A DNA stretch of 53,169 bases from an uncultured Collinsella sp. (GTDB lineage: Bacteria; Actinomycetota; Coriobacteriia; Coriobacteriales; Coriobacteriaceae). Both the position numbers and the translations under genes were made by a program. Where the stretch lies: contig CABUUK010000007.1 of assembly GCA_902494765.1 (NCBI GenBank), positions 1 to 53,169 on the forward strand. Direction: 5' to 3'. Below, in pieces: positions 31,670-40,158 of the stretch. Each line of letters starts with the position of its first letter. The first letter of the stretch is position 1. The notes under the pieces are model-generated. The model ran no database searches. It was not told where the DNA came from and saw only the letters and a program-made list of their open reading frames with translations.

Positions 31670-32998
31670 CTACTTCAGCTCAGGCCAATAGCCCTTGTTC
31701 GCCTCGATCATGTCGTCCAAGACTTCCTTAGCCACGCGCGCTGAGGGAATCGTGCGATTGAGGGTGAAGGCCTCGAGTGCCTTCTGGTAGGAGCCCTCGA
31801 TAACGGCCTCGACCACAAGGCCCTCGCAGGCATCCTGCTGCTCGATAAGGCCCTTGTAGAAGCGGGGAATCTTCCCGACGCGGACCGGTTCGGCTCCTCG
31901 ATCGGTGATGTACGCCGGAATCTCGACGGTCGCGTCGTCCGAGAGATTCTCGATTGCGCCATTATTGGGCACAATCACCAGCTGGCGATGGCGCAAATCC
32001 TTCGCCAGGGACTTGACGACATCGACAATGAACCTGCCGTGGACGCCTACGTAGAACTGCGTGAGATCGACCTTTTCACCGCGCTTAAGCGCCGCAGATG
32101 CGTCGAAGATACGCTTTTCGCGGCCGTTTACGACCTGCATGCCACGCGTGTTATTGATGTCCATGTACTCCACGCAGGCATCGGGCAACAGGTAATACTG
32201 GTAATAGGTGTTGGGGAGGTAATCCTGGAATAGCGTAGAAATCGTTGCCGCATTCTTGAAGGTGTGGGCCCAGTCTGGGTCCTTTACCAATGCGTCATTG
32301 AGGCTTGCCTCGGAAATGTAACCGTACTTACGCACGTGCTCTTTGAGCTTGTCCGTAACGTCGACGCCCTTGCAGCGTACGCTGGTATACCACCCAAAGT
32401 GATTGAGGCCAAAGTAGTCGACTTCAATGTCGTCGAGTTCGCAGCCCAAAATCTCCGCCATGCGGGCTTCAATCTCTACCGGCATATCGCAGATGTCGAG
32501 AATGCGAGCGTTTGGACGCAGCTTGTGCATCGCCTTGGCTACGATGGCAGCGGGGTTAGAGTAGTTGACGATCCAGTAGTCCTTGCAGGCGTACTCCTCG
32601 CAGAAATCGACAAGCTCGCACATGGGGAAGATGGTCCTCATGCCATAGGCCATGCCACCTGCTCCGCAGGTCTCTTGGCCGACTACGCCATGGCGCAGGC
32701 TGATCTGCTCATCCTGGATACGCATCTTGAGCCCGCCCACGCGCATCTGCGCCATAACAAAGTTCGCATCTGTAAACGCCTCTTTGGGGTCGACGGTTAC
32801 ATGCAAGGGGATCTCGGGGGCAAGGTCATCGATAACTGCCTTAACCACCACAGCGACCGTGTCCTGGCGTTCCTTGTCGATGTCATAGAGCCAAAGCTCA
32901 CGAATCCCCAGTTCGTCCTTTTGATCAATCAGGTCTTTGACGATACCGGCGGTATAGGTGCTGCCGCCGCCGCAGATGACAATCTTGTATCCGTTCAT
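31670..32998 (-). CDS. GH4 family 6-phospho-glucosidase
   Basis: A 442-residue NAD+- and metal-dependent glycosidase of family GH4, which splits phosphorylated disaccharides made by PTS uptake. The N-terminal dinucleotide motif is IVICGGGSTYTAGIVKDLI. The VVGQETCGAGGMAYGMRTI block, DICDMP (metal-binding Cys) and GLNHFGWY (metal-binding His) follow. Partnership with a glucose/maltose-type EIICB favours a 6-phospho-alpha-glucosidase, but beta is not excluded. The ATG at 32998 (MNGYK) is preferred; one three codons earlier overlaps the GAAAGG ribosome site. Confidence 0.9.
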   Translation of the reverse strand: MNGYKIVICGGGSTYTAGIVKDLIDQKDELGIRELWLYDIDKERQDTVAVVVKAVIDDLAPEIPLHVTVDPKEAFTDANFVMAQMRVGGLKMRIQDEQISLRHGVVGQETCGAGGMAYGMRTIFPMCELVDFCEEYACKDYWIVNYSNPAAIVAKAMHKLRPNARILDICDMPVEIEARMAEILGCELDDIEVDYFGLNHFGWYTSVRCKGVDVTDKLKEHVRKYGYISEASLNDALVKDPDWAHTFKNAATISTLFQDYLPNTYYQYYLLPDACVEYMDINNTRGMQVVNGREKRIFDASAALKRGEKVDLTQFYVGVHGRFIVDVVKSLAKDLRHRQLVIVPNNGAIENLSDDATVEIPAYITDRGAEPVRVGKIPRFYKGLIEQQDACEGLVVEAVIEGSYQKALEAFTLNRTIPSARVAKEVLDDMIEANKGYWPELK

Positions 32999-33017
32999 GT
33001 TGTTCATGCCTTTCAAA

Positions 33018-33287
33018 TCAAATTGAGCTGCAGACAATCTTGGTTACTATCTGCACGAAGTAGGTAGCGATGTTGATGACCGCCGCCATGCCTGCAATGC
33101 TGCCTGCGTCCGCGTGCCTTCCTGAACGCCGGGTCCAAACCGCAGCGAGTAGACCCAGGAGCGGCCAGATAAAACCACATGCGAATGCAGCCATAAGTAC
33201 GAGAAGACCCCTTGTCGACTTTTCTTTGTACATGTTGAGCAGGCGTTCGAACATGCCTCGGATTGAATGAAACGTTTTGGTCAACAT
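33018..33287 (-). CDS. Small two-segment membrane protein in the PTS operon
   Basis: An 89-residue protein with a basic N-terminus and two hydrophobic segments (GLLVLMAAFACGFIWPLLGL and AGMAAVINIATYFVQIVTKI). No family recognised. It lies between the EIICB and GH4 genes with gaps of 38 and 19 bp, so it is probably cotranscribed. It may assist the permease or be a leftover of a larger protein. Confidence 0.6.
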   Translation of the reverse strand: MLTKTFHSIRGMFERLLNMYKEKSTRGLLVLMAAFACGFIWPLLGLLAAVWTRRSGRHADAGSIAGMAAVINIATYFVQIVTKIVCSSI

Positions 33288-33325
33288 GAGGTCTCCTCGC
33301 TTATCGCTTATCGATTACGCGACTG

Positions 33326-34888
33326 TTAATCTTCCAGATTAAGGATGGGACGCAGCAGGTCGTAGACGGAGTGCACGTTGGTTCCCACGACAATTTGGAC
33401 ATTGGTGCCGTTCTTAAACAGGCCCTTGTCGATAGCCTTCTTGATGGTCTCTTCGTTGACCTTGTCGGGATCTTTGACTTCGACACGGAGACGAGTCATG
33501 CAGCAGCCCATGGTGTTGATATTGTCCTTGCCGCCAAGGCCGTTGATGATGTTCTGCACCATTTCCTGCTGTTTTGCGTCGACTTCCGGAGTTCCGGAGG
33601 ACTCGAGAGCATTGTTGCCTCCGGAGACCTCTGCAGACCACTCTGCGGAACGGCCGGGCGTCATGAGGTTGAGTTTCTTGATCACCATCGCCAGAACGAT
33701 GAACGAAACGGCGGCAAACACGATGCCCAAGACGATGTAAATCGGGAACTTGGTGACGCCCATTGGCAAAGGCAGGCCGAGCGTGAGCAGCTCGATGCCA
33801 CCGTACATGTTAAGCAAGCGGACTCCCAGGACAAACAGGAGCATCTCGCCCAGTCCGTAGAACAGGCTGTAGGCAACCCAGAGAATCGGAGACGCGAACA
33901 GGATCATGAAGTCGAGCGGCTCAGTGATGCCGGAGAGCATGGCGGTGATGTAAATGGGCACCAGCATGGCTGCGACAGCTTTTCGATTCTCCGGACGGGA
34001 AGTCGCAATCATTGCGAGCACGGTGCCGAGGGTTACGAATTCCTTGCCAAAGCCGAACATGGCAAAGCGGACAGAGGGGTCGACTGTGGTGAGGGATCCG
34101 TCGGCGATATGGGGAAGCTCGGCATAGAAGATGTTTGCTGCGCCGGAAACACTCTGGCCGGCGACGACCGCCGTGCCGCCAATCGCGGAGTAGTCAAACG
34201 GCATCCACATAAAGTGGTGCATGCCGAGAGGTACGAGGACGCGGTTCAGGAAGCCGTAAATGAAAACGCCCAGACCACCCGAGGCTGCGATGAATGAAGA
34301 AGCGTTGCTGATGGCGTTGGCGATAGGGGGCCACACGATAGTCGCTCCGATGCCGAAGACAATGCTCAGCGGAACCATCGCCAGAAGGGCCAGGCGGGGT
34401 CCGCCGTAAATCCGGATATACTCCGATACCTTTACGTCGATCAGTTTGTTATAGAGCCAACCGCAGAAGCATCCGATGAGTACGCCGCCGAAGACGTTGA
34501 CATCGGTAACTTGAAGACCCAGTACCGTTGCCTGGCCAGTGCCATACAGACCCATCGCGCCAGCTTTTGCCAGCTGATCGGTGAGCGTCAGGTAGGCGTT
34601 GTTGACATACAGGAACATGAGGTAACTAATAAGTCCAAACACTGCCGCGTTGGATTTTTGCTTCTTTGCGAAGCCTGCCGTTAGGCCGACTGCGAAAATC
34701 ACCGGCAGGTTGCCGATCACCGCGGAGTTGGTTGCCGCGGAGAGCAGCGTGCCCAGATCTGCGACAACTCCGCTGCCGAGCGAGCATACCGTGGCGATGG
34801 CCAAAATGATGCCCGTTACCGAAAGGTACAAAATAGGGTCGACGATAACGCGGCCAAAGTTCTGGAAGGCCGTTTTGACTTTATCCAT
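33326..34888 (-). CDS. PTS EIICB, glucose/maltose (alpha-glucoside) type
   Basis: A 520-residue sugar permease. The EIIC part (residues ~1-400) has about ten membrane segments with the family blocks GLTAGFAKKQKSNAAVFGL, FIYGFLNRVLVPLGMHH and the substrate-site region SGITEPLDFM. The EIIB domain occupies the last ~90 residues, with the phospho-Cys in GCCMTRLRVEVKD (second Cys) in the usual CxTRLR motif. There is no EIIA domain, so a cellular EIIA must serve it; the EIIA at 5476 is of a different family. It leads the operon with the small protein and the GH4 enzyme. Confidence 0.93.
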   Translation of the reverse strand: MDKVKTAFQNFGRVIVDPILYLSVTGIILAIATVCSLGSGVVADLGTLLSAATNSAVIGNLPVIFAVGLTAGFAKKQKSNAAVFGLISYLMFLYVNNAYLTLTDQLAKAGAMGLYGTGQATVLGLQVTDVNVFGGVLIGCFCGWLYNKLIDVKVSEYIRIYGGPRLALLAMVPLSIVFGIGATIVWPPIANAISNASSFIAASGGLGVFIYGFLNRVLVPLGMHHFMWMPFDYSAIGGTAVVAGQSVSGAANIFYAELPHIADGSLTTVDPSVRFAMFGFGKEFVTLGTVLAMIATSRPENRKAVAAMLVPIYITAMLSGITEPLDFMILFASPILWVAYSLFYGLGEMLLFVLGVRLLNMYGGIELLTLGLPLPMGVTKFPIYIVLGIVFAAVSFIVLAMVIKKLNLMTPGRSAEWSAEVSGGNNALESSGTPEVDAKQQEMVQNIINGLGGKDNINTMGCCMTRLRVEVKDPDKVNEETIKKAIDKGLFKNGTNVQIVVGTNVHSVYDLLRPILNLED

Positions 34889-35007
34889 CTCTTCCCCTCT
34901 CCTAACTAATCTCGGGGGCTTGCCCCTTAGGCAGAGACGACACTCGCATACTTGCCGGCGTCAGGTGTTGATGTCGCCTCTGTTTACGGATTTCATGATA
35001 GTTGGGG

Positions 35008-35019
35008 TGTTTGCAAACA
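35008..35019. promoter_or_regulatory. Candidate operator upstream of the PTS operon
   Basis: TGTTTGCAAACA is a perfect 12-bp palindrome, 120 bp upstream of the EIICB start. It could bind the island's RpiR-type regulator or a catabolite repressor. Binding is inference only. Confidence 0.35.
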
Positions 35020-35138
35020 GGGCGGGCTGGAACAAACGGTTCTTAAAAACAAGTGTGACTAATCTATTTCGTTGTTACCATCTTTCCATTTCGGTCAGCG
35101 GTATTCATTTTTAGGCAAATGGCTTTGGACGCGAGTGA

Positions 35139-35492
35139 CTAGCTACGCCTTGATTTGCCAAGTTTGAAATCCATCCATCTCTTTTTAATAGGCTCTTGCC
35201 GCCCGGGCGTCCCGGAAGAAAGGAGGAGGAGCGGAAGAAGCATTCCGATCCTGTGCGCGTCCATTTCCTGTGACAGCAGGGTTTCAAGCAGCTTTTTCGC
35301 TTCATCGAGGCGCAGGGGCTGCCTTTCGGCTCCCTGCGACCGCGGGACTGATATTGCATCGCTTGCGATGCAACTGTTGAAGTCAAGCAATCGTTGGTCG
35401 AATTTTGGTCGAAATTGGCATGGCATTGATTCAAGCATTTTATCAAAATATGTTAATCTACCTGCGCATATAACGGTATCAAAGAGCTTCAA
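35139..35492 (-). pseudogene. Truncated tyrosine-integrase remnant
   Basis: A 117-residue frame whose C-terminal half reads LRLDEAKKLLETLLSQEMDA, then HRIGMLLPLLLLSSGTPGRQ, then WMDFKL. This resembles the core-domain start of phage-type tyrosine integrases, where a 'LTxEEAxxLL', 'DAHRxGxxLxLxTGxRRGE' and 'WxDVDL' series is usual. The catalytic Arg region is damaged (GTPGRQE) and the HxxR and Tyr parts are absent. It starts 33 bp from the internal att copy, where an integrase is expected. Confidence 0.55.
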
Positions 35493-35524
35493 AAGGTGTC
35501 GATAAACATCGATATTCTGTTCTC

Positions 35525-35570
35525 ATGACCCGAAGGTCGTAGGTTCAGATCCTGCCCCCGCGACCAAGAC
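35525..35570 (+). other. Internal att copy (tRNA-fMet 3' part)
   Basis: A 46-bp match to the att repeat, CATGACCCGAAGG... to CGACCAAGA, with three mismatches. It has no tRNA 5' half. It marks a junction between two tandem islands. Confidence 0.85.
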
Positions 35571-35608
35571 TTTTGTAGCCAGGAAGCTTAACGGCTTCGG
35601 CTTATAGG

Positions 35609-35623
35609 ACAAAAAGTGTGTCC
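35609..35623. repeat. 15-bp inverted end, left
   Basis: ACAAAAAGTGTGTCC here is exactly inverted at 38017-38031. Both sites are also preceded on the plus strand by GGCTTATAGGACA. A related GGACA...GTGTGTCC lies at 35698. They may be insertion-sequence ends. Confidence 0.5.
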
Positions 35624-35782
35624 GCTTTGGGGGCATCGGAGCAGGTCGATGCCCCTTTTTCAGCCGTTTAAAATCCGCGCCCGCTTTTTACCGCTCGGAC
35701 AGAATGTGTGTCCGGTTGCCTATCGTTCTCGCGGGTAGATAACCTTTTCCGGAACCGTAAAACCCTTTCGGAAGAGGTACCC

Positions 35783-36295
35783 ATGAAGGCCGTTTATTGC
35801 CCCTACTGCGGCGGTCGGACCAAGCGCAACGGCAGGACGTCTTCGGGCTACTGCGCGTGGAAGTCGCGCCCGCCGAGCGCGAGCTTTGCGGCGGACATGG
35901 TCACGTTCTCGTATTTAAACCCGAACTACCTGCCCTACTCGTGCACGAACCTTGCAGGCATTTCCGGCCTAGGGAACCTCTTGGGCGTGCGGTCGATGGG
36001 CTACGCGTTCTCGTCGTGCACCTTCGCAACCATCGACTTCCGGGGCATCGACCCGTCCAGGCTCACGAATCTGTTCTGCACGTTCTTGGGGTATTCATAC
36101 CTGACGATGATTTACGCGGACGCGACATGGGCACTGCCAACGAGCGGCATCACGGGTTCGCAGTGGTTCTATTCCTGCTCCACGTCGCTCGTCGGCGGCA
36201 ACGGGACCGTGTGGGCAAGTAGTAAGACGGCCTGCTCGTACCTGTGCGCCGAGGTGGCTGGTACGCTTGGGTACATCATGGCTTCTCAGCAATGA
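35783..36295 (+). CDS. Chimeric ORF: transposase-like zinc ribbon plus BspA-like repeat
   Basis: A 170-residue protein of two unrelated parts. Residues 1-27 (YCPYCGGRTKRNGRTSSGYC) look like the N-terminal zinc ribbon of an IS transposase. From about residue 40 it resembles one or two units of BspA/DUF285 surface repeats: YAFSSCTFATIDFRGIDPSR, then LTNLFCTFLGYSYLTMIYAD. There is no signal peptide, so export is not expected. It probably arose by insertion of a surface-protein fragment into an insertion sequence. Its last 20 bp overlap the XRE-type gene on the other strand. Confidence 0.5.
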   Translation: MKAVYCPYCGGRTKRNGRTSSGYCAWKSRPPSASFAADMVTFSYLNPNYLPYSCTNLAGISGLGNLLGVRSMGYAFSSCTFATIDFRGIDPSRLTNLFCTFLGYSYLTMIYADATWALPTSGITGSQWFYSCSTSLVGGNGTVWASSKTACSYLCAEVAGTLGYIMASQQ

Positions 36296-37154
36296 GTTTG
36301 GCCTTGGCCACTATATCGGTATTGGCCATATCTGAGAACATTTCGTCGACGAGCCGAACGTAGAACTCGTAGGCTTCGTAGCGAGATGCTTTCAGAGCGC
36401 CTTCGGCTTCCCTCAAACGCACCCCAGCATCTCTCGCTTGCGCTTTTCTTGCCATCTGCTGCATGACTGGTTCGTCACCGCCTTTGGAATCATCACCTCT
36501 CTGCAGTTTCGCCACCTCCGCATCAAGGCGCGTCATCAATAACTCGTATTCACTCTCACCAACATTTGAGAGGCTGATCAGCAAGTCTTTGAAAGTTCTG
36601 GCAGTGAGCATGCGATTTAGAGCTGCCCTGCAAGCATTAAGTTCTGCGTTGGCTTTTTCGACCATATCCTGGGCAATGAAGGCACTCCCTGCAGATGGCT
36701 TCTCATTCTCCAGCGTGGTCTTTCCAAGCGGCCACTCTACGCTTGCCTTCCCCGTGATGCTTTTAAGTGCGGTGACTGCCCCGCTCTCCAATCCAACGAT
36801 GTCGGCGACATCTTGGAGCTCGTACGAATCGCAGTCCGTTTCGCCGATTAGATAGCCGATTGGTTTTCCGAAGAAATCGGCAAGTTCGACCAAATCAGTC
36901 CAATTCGGGAAATGGTCTCCCTTGAGGAAGTGGCTAATCCTTCGCGCTATGGCCTTGCACGCCTGGTCCGTCTTCTTTACGCATTGAGCATCGATGCTCG
37001 ATTGGTTTTCTCCTCCGTAACGCCTTTCGTACATGAGCCTCGCGAGCTCGATTTGCGAGAGGCCAACTCTACCGTCCGTATTGACGAAACTCCGCATTAA
37101 GCTTGCAAGTCGTTCTGGAAGCACATCTTCTGGCTTATAACGGCGGACATACAT
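36276..37154 (-). CDS. XRE-type helix-turn-helix regulator with helical C-terminus
   Basis: A 292-residue protein. Residues ~15-105 form a Cro/C1-type domain (LSQIELARLMYERRYGG, ARRISHFLKGDHFPNWTDLV, ELADFFGKPIGYLIGETD), with a longer insertion than usual. The remaining ~185 residues are mainly charged helices without a family I know. The ATG at 37154 has AAAGGG ten bases upstream; another at 37190 lacks one. It is divergent from the small membrane protein at 37279 with 124 bp between them, so it may repress both. Confidence 0.65.
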   Translation of the reverse strand: MYVRRYKPEDVLPERLASLMRSFVNTDGRVGLSQIELARLMYERRYGGENQSSIDAQCVKKTDQACKAIARRISHFLKGDHFPNWTDLVELADFFGKPIGYLIGETDCDSYELQDVADIVGLESGAVTALKSITGKASVEWPLGKTTLENEKPSAGSAFIAQDMVEKANAELNACRAALNRMLTARTFKDLLISLSNVGESEYELLMTRLDAEVAKLQRGDDSKGGDEPVMQQMARKAQARDAGVRLREAEGALKASRYEAYEFYVRLVDEMFSDMANTDIVAKAKLIAEKP

Positions 37155-37278
37155 TGTCTGAATACCCTTTCTAAATAGCGCAGCAGACATATCTTAGACA
37201 TTTACTGTTTACTTGTGCAGTTGCATTATTGACCCAAGTAATCAAGTAGCCAGCGGGCGGTCGAGTTAGGAGGACACG

Positions 37279-37614
37279 ATGACGGATTGGGACTACGCGC
37301 AGCTGTCACATATTGCAAAGGAGTCGGGCGGACCAAGGGCGCTTATCGCAAACATCAGAAATGGGGGAATTGCCACAGGAAGGTGGCAGGGTTGCATTGT
37401 TGGATCTGCTGTAACGCTTGCCATAGGGAGTATGGGTTTGTGCCTGTATAACAGGCACCAGAAGAAGCTGGCGCTTGCCAACGAGAGCGCCGAAATCCTT
37501 GAGTCGAACATCGAAGCCTACGATGCCATCCAAGCGGAGGGGGCCACGGGCGCAGCCGATGAAGACGAGCAGAGTATTCGGGATGAAGGACTAGGTGTCG
37601 AAGCCGCCGTTTAA
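37279..37614 (+). CDS. Small single-span membrane protein
   Basis: A 111-residue protein with one hydrophobic segment (GCIVGSAVTLAIGSMGLCLY, about residues 38-57) followed by a basic RHQKK and an acidic C-terminal tail. AGGAGG precedes the ATG. No family recognised. A divergent XRE regulator next door recalls toxin or phage-lysogeny arrangements, but nothing in the sequence proves it. A strong terminator follows at 37663. Confidence 0.6.
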   Translation: MTDWDYAQLSHIAKESGGPRALIANIRNGGIATGRWQGCIVGSAVTLAIGSMGLCLYNRHQKKLALANESAEILESNIEAYDAIQAEGATGAADEDEQSIRDEGLGVEAAV

Positions 37615-37662
37615 CGACGAGCAATATTGCTAGCCAATTCAACGATATAAACCTAGAAGGGT

Positions 37663-37700
37663 CGAGCCCCCGGCACAGCGCCGAGGGCTCGCTTTCGTTG
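37663..37700 (+). terminator. Terminator after the small membrane protein gene
   Basis: CGAGCCC/GGGCTCG and CGGC/GCCG form a two-part stem with one mismatch, followed by CTTTCGTT. Confidence 0.8.
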
Positions 37701-37704
37701 CGGA

Positions 37705-37988
37705 TTGATTACACTGGGCGGTCTTGAGCTCCCGATACGTCGGGCCGCCCTTGCTGATGTTTACTTAAAAGTGGTCCGAATGGTCAAGCTAGCGTACTGG
37801 ACAAGGATCTTCGAAAAACGCTTCGAGCTGACGGCGGCGCCCTTTGATGCTAAAAGGCATCGGGCCTGCGTTTCTATAAGGCCGGCCACCCAATTAAGAG
37901 CCATCAGGACGCATGGCTGCGGTACATCGAGGGGCGGCTTGGATGGGCTATCGAGATGAAAAAGATCGTTGCGGAGATCGGGTTTTAA
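37705..37988 (+). pseudogene. Degraded coding remnant, possibly transposase
   Basis: Two frames together look like broken protein-coding sequence. One reads LELPIRRAALADVYLKVVRM then KLAYWTRIFEKRFEL. A second, shifted frame reads FYKAGHPIKSHQDAWLRYIE then GRLGWAIEMKKI and stops at 37988. It lies just inside the right inverted end at 38017, which suggests an insertion-sequence remnant. I cannot name the family. Confidence 0.3.
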
Positions 37989-38016
37989 AAACGCTTCGGC
38001 AATTTACTGGCTTATA

Positions 38017-38031
38017 GGACACACTTTTTGT
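38017..38031. repeat. 15-bp inverted end, right
   Basis: GGACACACTTTTTGT, the exact inverse of 35609-35623. Together they frame a 2.4-kb block with the chimeric ORF, the XRE gene and the small membrane protein. Between here and 38254 nothing else is recognised except a duplicated GCAAGTAGAGAGTCCAAT at about 38131-38166. Confidence 0.5.
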
Positions 38032-38254
38032 AGCTTTCAACTATGAGTCGACTGTTTTCCGACTACAAAACGCGGGGATGCCATCGAAAAGGACACTTGC
38101 GGTATCCAGAGTCGGGTAGGGATGGATGCCGCAAGTAGAGAGTCCAATGCAAGTAGAGAGTCCAATATTAGATGATGCGCCCGGTAAGGTACCCAGACGC
38201 ATCGCGGTCGGTCTGTTGGAAGCTGTGCGTCTGACGGTGAGATCCATCACGATG

Positions 38255-39922
38255 TTACAGGGCATGCCATCTTGCGGTCTTTCCCGTTCCGTCGCTATCG
38301 ATGGTCTTGTCTACCTTCTTCATCTTCGCTAACAGGTTCGACACCTTCTTGGCCTTTTGCGCGTCGGTAAGGCCCGAGGGGAGAAGATCGTTGATGAGGG
38401 CGGTGATTTTCGCACGTGGTGCGGGCCCCGTTTCTGAGAGCATCTGAATGACAAACGCCTTGCAGGCCTCTTCATTGAGGCCTTTGCTGCGCGTGTAAGA
38501 CACCTCCTGCCCCGTCTTCGAGGCAAGGGCGTTCGTGATGGAGATATGGGGGTACCTGCCTTCGATAAGCTTGAGTCGATGCAGCTCTGCGGCCTCCTCG
38601 TTCGTGATTTCCTCGCCTTTTTGAACCTTGTCCAAAAGGTAGACGACGTCCATCGGAAGGTCCGGTTTAGCATAGAGTAGCCTGCTGTAGCTCTCATTGA
38701 TGGTCTTACCGTAGACGCTTACGCGCACGCGGGTTGGATCCGAAAGGTCGTAGGTGGGTAGGGGGAAGTATCGCTTTCTCTGCATCTGGAATACTTTGGG
38801 GATTCCCATGGCGATGGTGTCAATCATGTCCATCTGCACCATCGCCTCGGAAAGGAAGGGGTTGCGGTAGTAGCTTGGCTTAAAACCCGGCCGCATCGCA
38901 TTTTCGATTGTCTCCGGAATGAAGGACCCTTCGTTTAGGAACACGAGGTGATCCTCGAATTCCTCGACATTGATTCGCCCCTGCATGGAATAGTCCTGAT
39001 GGGCGATACAGTTGTTCAGGAGCTCTCTGATGATCTCGGGTTCGTACTGGTCAGCCTCAAAGGGAAACAGACTCGCGCCATTTGCGTTGAACCGGTACTT
39101 CTCGTTGCGGATTTTCCCGAGTACCTGGTCAATCGCGAGAAGGAAGGGTGGTTTGAAGTGCTCGTAAGAGGTTACCGATCCATTGGAGGCATAGAGAGTC
39201 CAGGTGATGCGCGGGCTCATCCCATCGAGCAGACGGGTGGATTCTGGCCTTCCGAGCAGGATGAGTGTCGTCGGGGTGATCTTGCCGTTTCTGGTTAGGT
39301 TTGCCATGTCGAGAATCGTGCGGTCATCCATGTCCGCGAACGCCCCGGAATGCCGCCGGTGCTTGGAGAGAAAGAGCTCCACCGCTTTCTTCACGGCTTT
39401 GGGGTCGAGGTCCTCGAAGGTTGCTTCTTCGATTTCGAGGGCACTCCAGTCCGGCCTCCGCATTTGGCGTATCTGCTCGTACTTATCGATGGGGAGTGGC
39501 CCGAGTGATTCGCCCTCGCGCGCCCATGCCGCATTGTTGAACGCCGTCGGCATGCCTGGCGTTGCGGCGGGGATTTGAAACGCGAGGACGCGTTTGCCGT
39601 CAATCCTGAGTTCATGGATCTCTCTCAGGGTGAGGTGGTTGTTCGCGCGGTCCGCAATCTCCTTTTTAAGGGATCGAAGGTTGGCCGGATTTCCTTCTCG
39701 GTAAGCGGTTCCGCATGCGACCTTGTCGTTGTCCATACCGAAGATGAGCCAGGCGTCTTGTTTCCCGCGCAGGACCGCTTCGTTACTCAGGGCGGAGAAG
39801 TACTTCCCGAGGTTCTTGAAACTGAAGTCGTTTTTCGCTTCCTTGAGCTCGATAACCTCGCTCTCATAGGGCTTCTCGATACGGGCGATGAGTTCAAGGA
39901 CGTCGTGATCGCTGTAGTACAA
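38255..39922 (-). CDS. AlbA-domain/GHKL ATPase-type putative regulator
   Basis: A 555-residue protein of the 'putative DNA-binding AlbA_2' family. Residues ~10-150 hold the Schlafen/AlbA-type domain (EKPYESEVIELKEAKNDF, then NEAVLRGKQDAWLIFGMDND). A GHKL-like ATPase segment lies around 290-370: PEIIRELLNNCIAHQDYSMQ followed by DHLVFLNEGSF. The C-terminus is a winged-helix-like tail. Members are often called transcriptional regulators, but the role is poorly known. It is the last gene of the island, and a dense set of TTTAGTC repeats lies directly upstream of its start. Confidence 0.75.
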   Translation of the reverse strand: MYYSDHDVLELIARIEKPYESEVIELKEAKNDFSFKNLGKYFSALSNEAVLRGKQDAWLIFGMDNDKVACGTAYREGNPANLRSLKKEIADRANNHLTLREIHELRIDGKRVLAFQIPAATPGMPTAFNNAAWAREGESLGPLPIDKYEQIRQMRRPDWSALEIEEATFEDLDPKAVKKAVELFLSKHRRHSGAFADMDDRTILDMANLTRNGKITPTTLILLGRPESTRLLDGMSPRITWTLYASNGSVTSYEHFKPPFLLAIDQVLGKIRNEKYRFNANGASLFPFEADQYEPEIIRELLNNCIAHQDYSMQGRINVEEFEDHLVFLNEGSFIPETIENAMRPGFKPSYYRNPFLSEAMVQMDMIDTIAMGIPKVFQMQRKRYFPLPTYDLSDPTRVRVSVYGKTINESYSRLLYAKPDLPMDVVYLLDKVQKGEEITNEEAAELHRLKLIEGRYPHISITNALASKTGQEVSYTRSKGLNEEACKAFVIQMLSETGPAPRAKITALINDLLPSGLTDAQKAKKVSNLLAKMKKVDKTIDSDGTGKTARWHAL

Positions 39923-39947
39923 GATCGCTCCTAACGGTCTCGTGGCT

Positions 39948-40073
39948 GATATTTAGTCGTAAGATACGACTAAATATCGAAATTAAAGTCATTTTAGTCC
40001 AATCTAACGACTAGAAATAAAGATGTTGGACTGTTTATAGGACTAAATACTGTGGAAGGCACGGCTTTAGTCC
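39948..40073. promoter_or_regulatory. TTTAGTC operator-like array upstream of the AlbA-type gene
   Basis: A perfect 14-bp inverted repeat, GATATTTAGTCGTA and its complement around AGA (39948-39978), is followed by TTTAGTCC at 39993, GGACTAAA at 40040 and TTTAGTCC at 40066. TTTAGTCCAATC occurs twice. The array begins 26 bp from the start codon. Autoregulation by the AlbA-type protein is a natural guess. Confidence 0.5.
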
Positions 40074-40100
40074 AATCGCTGTTTGACGGCCCGCCATATC

Positions 40101-40158
40101 CATAACCCGGAGGTCGTAGGTTCAAATCCTGCCCCCGCGACCAAGAACTTGCAGCTCG
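40101..40158 (+). other. attR: 58-bp direct repeat
   Basis: Perfect 58-bp copy of 30108-30165. The 5' half of the tRNA is absent, so this is the displaced original 3' end. Confidence 0.92.
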
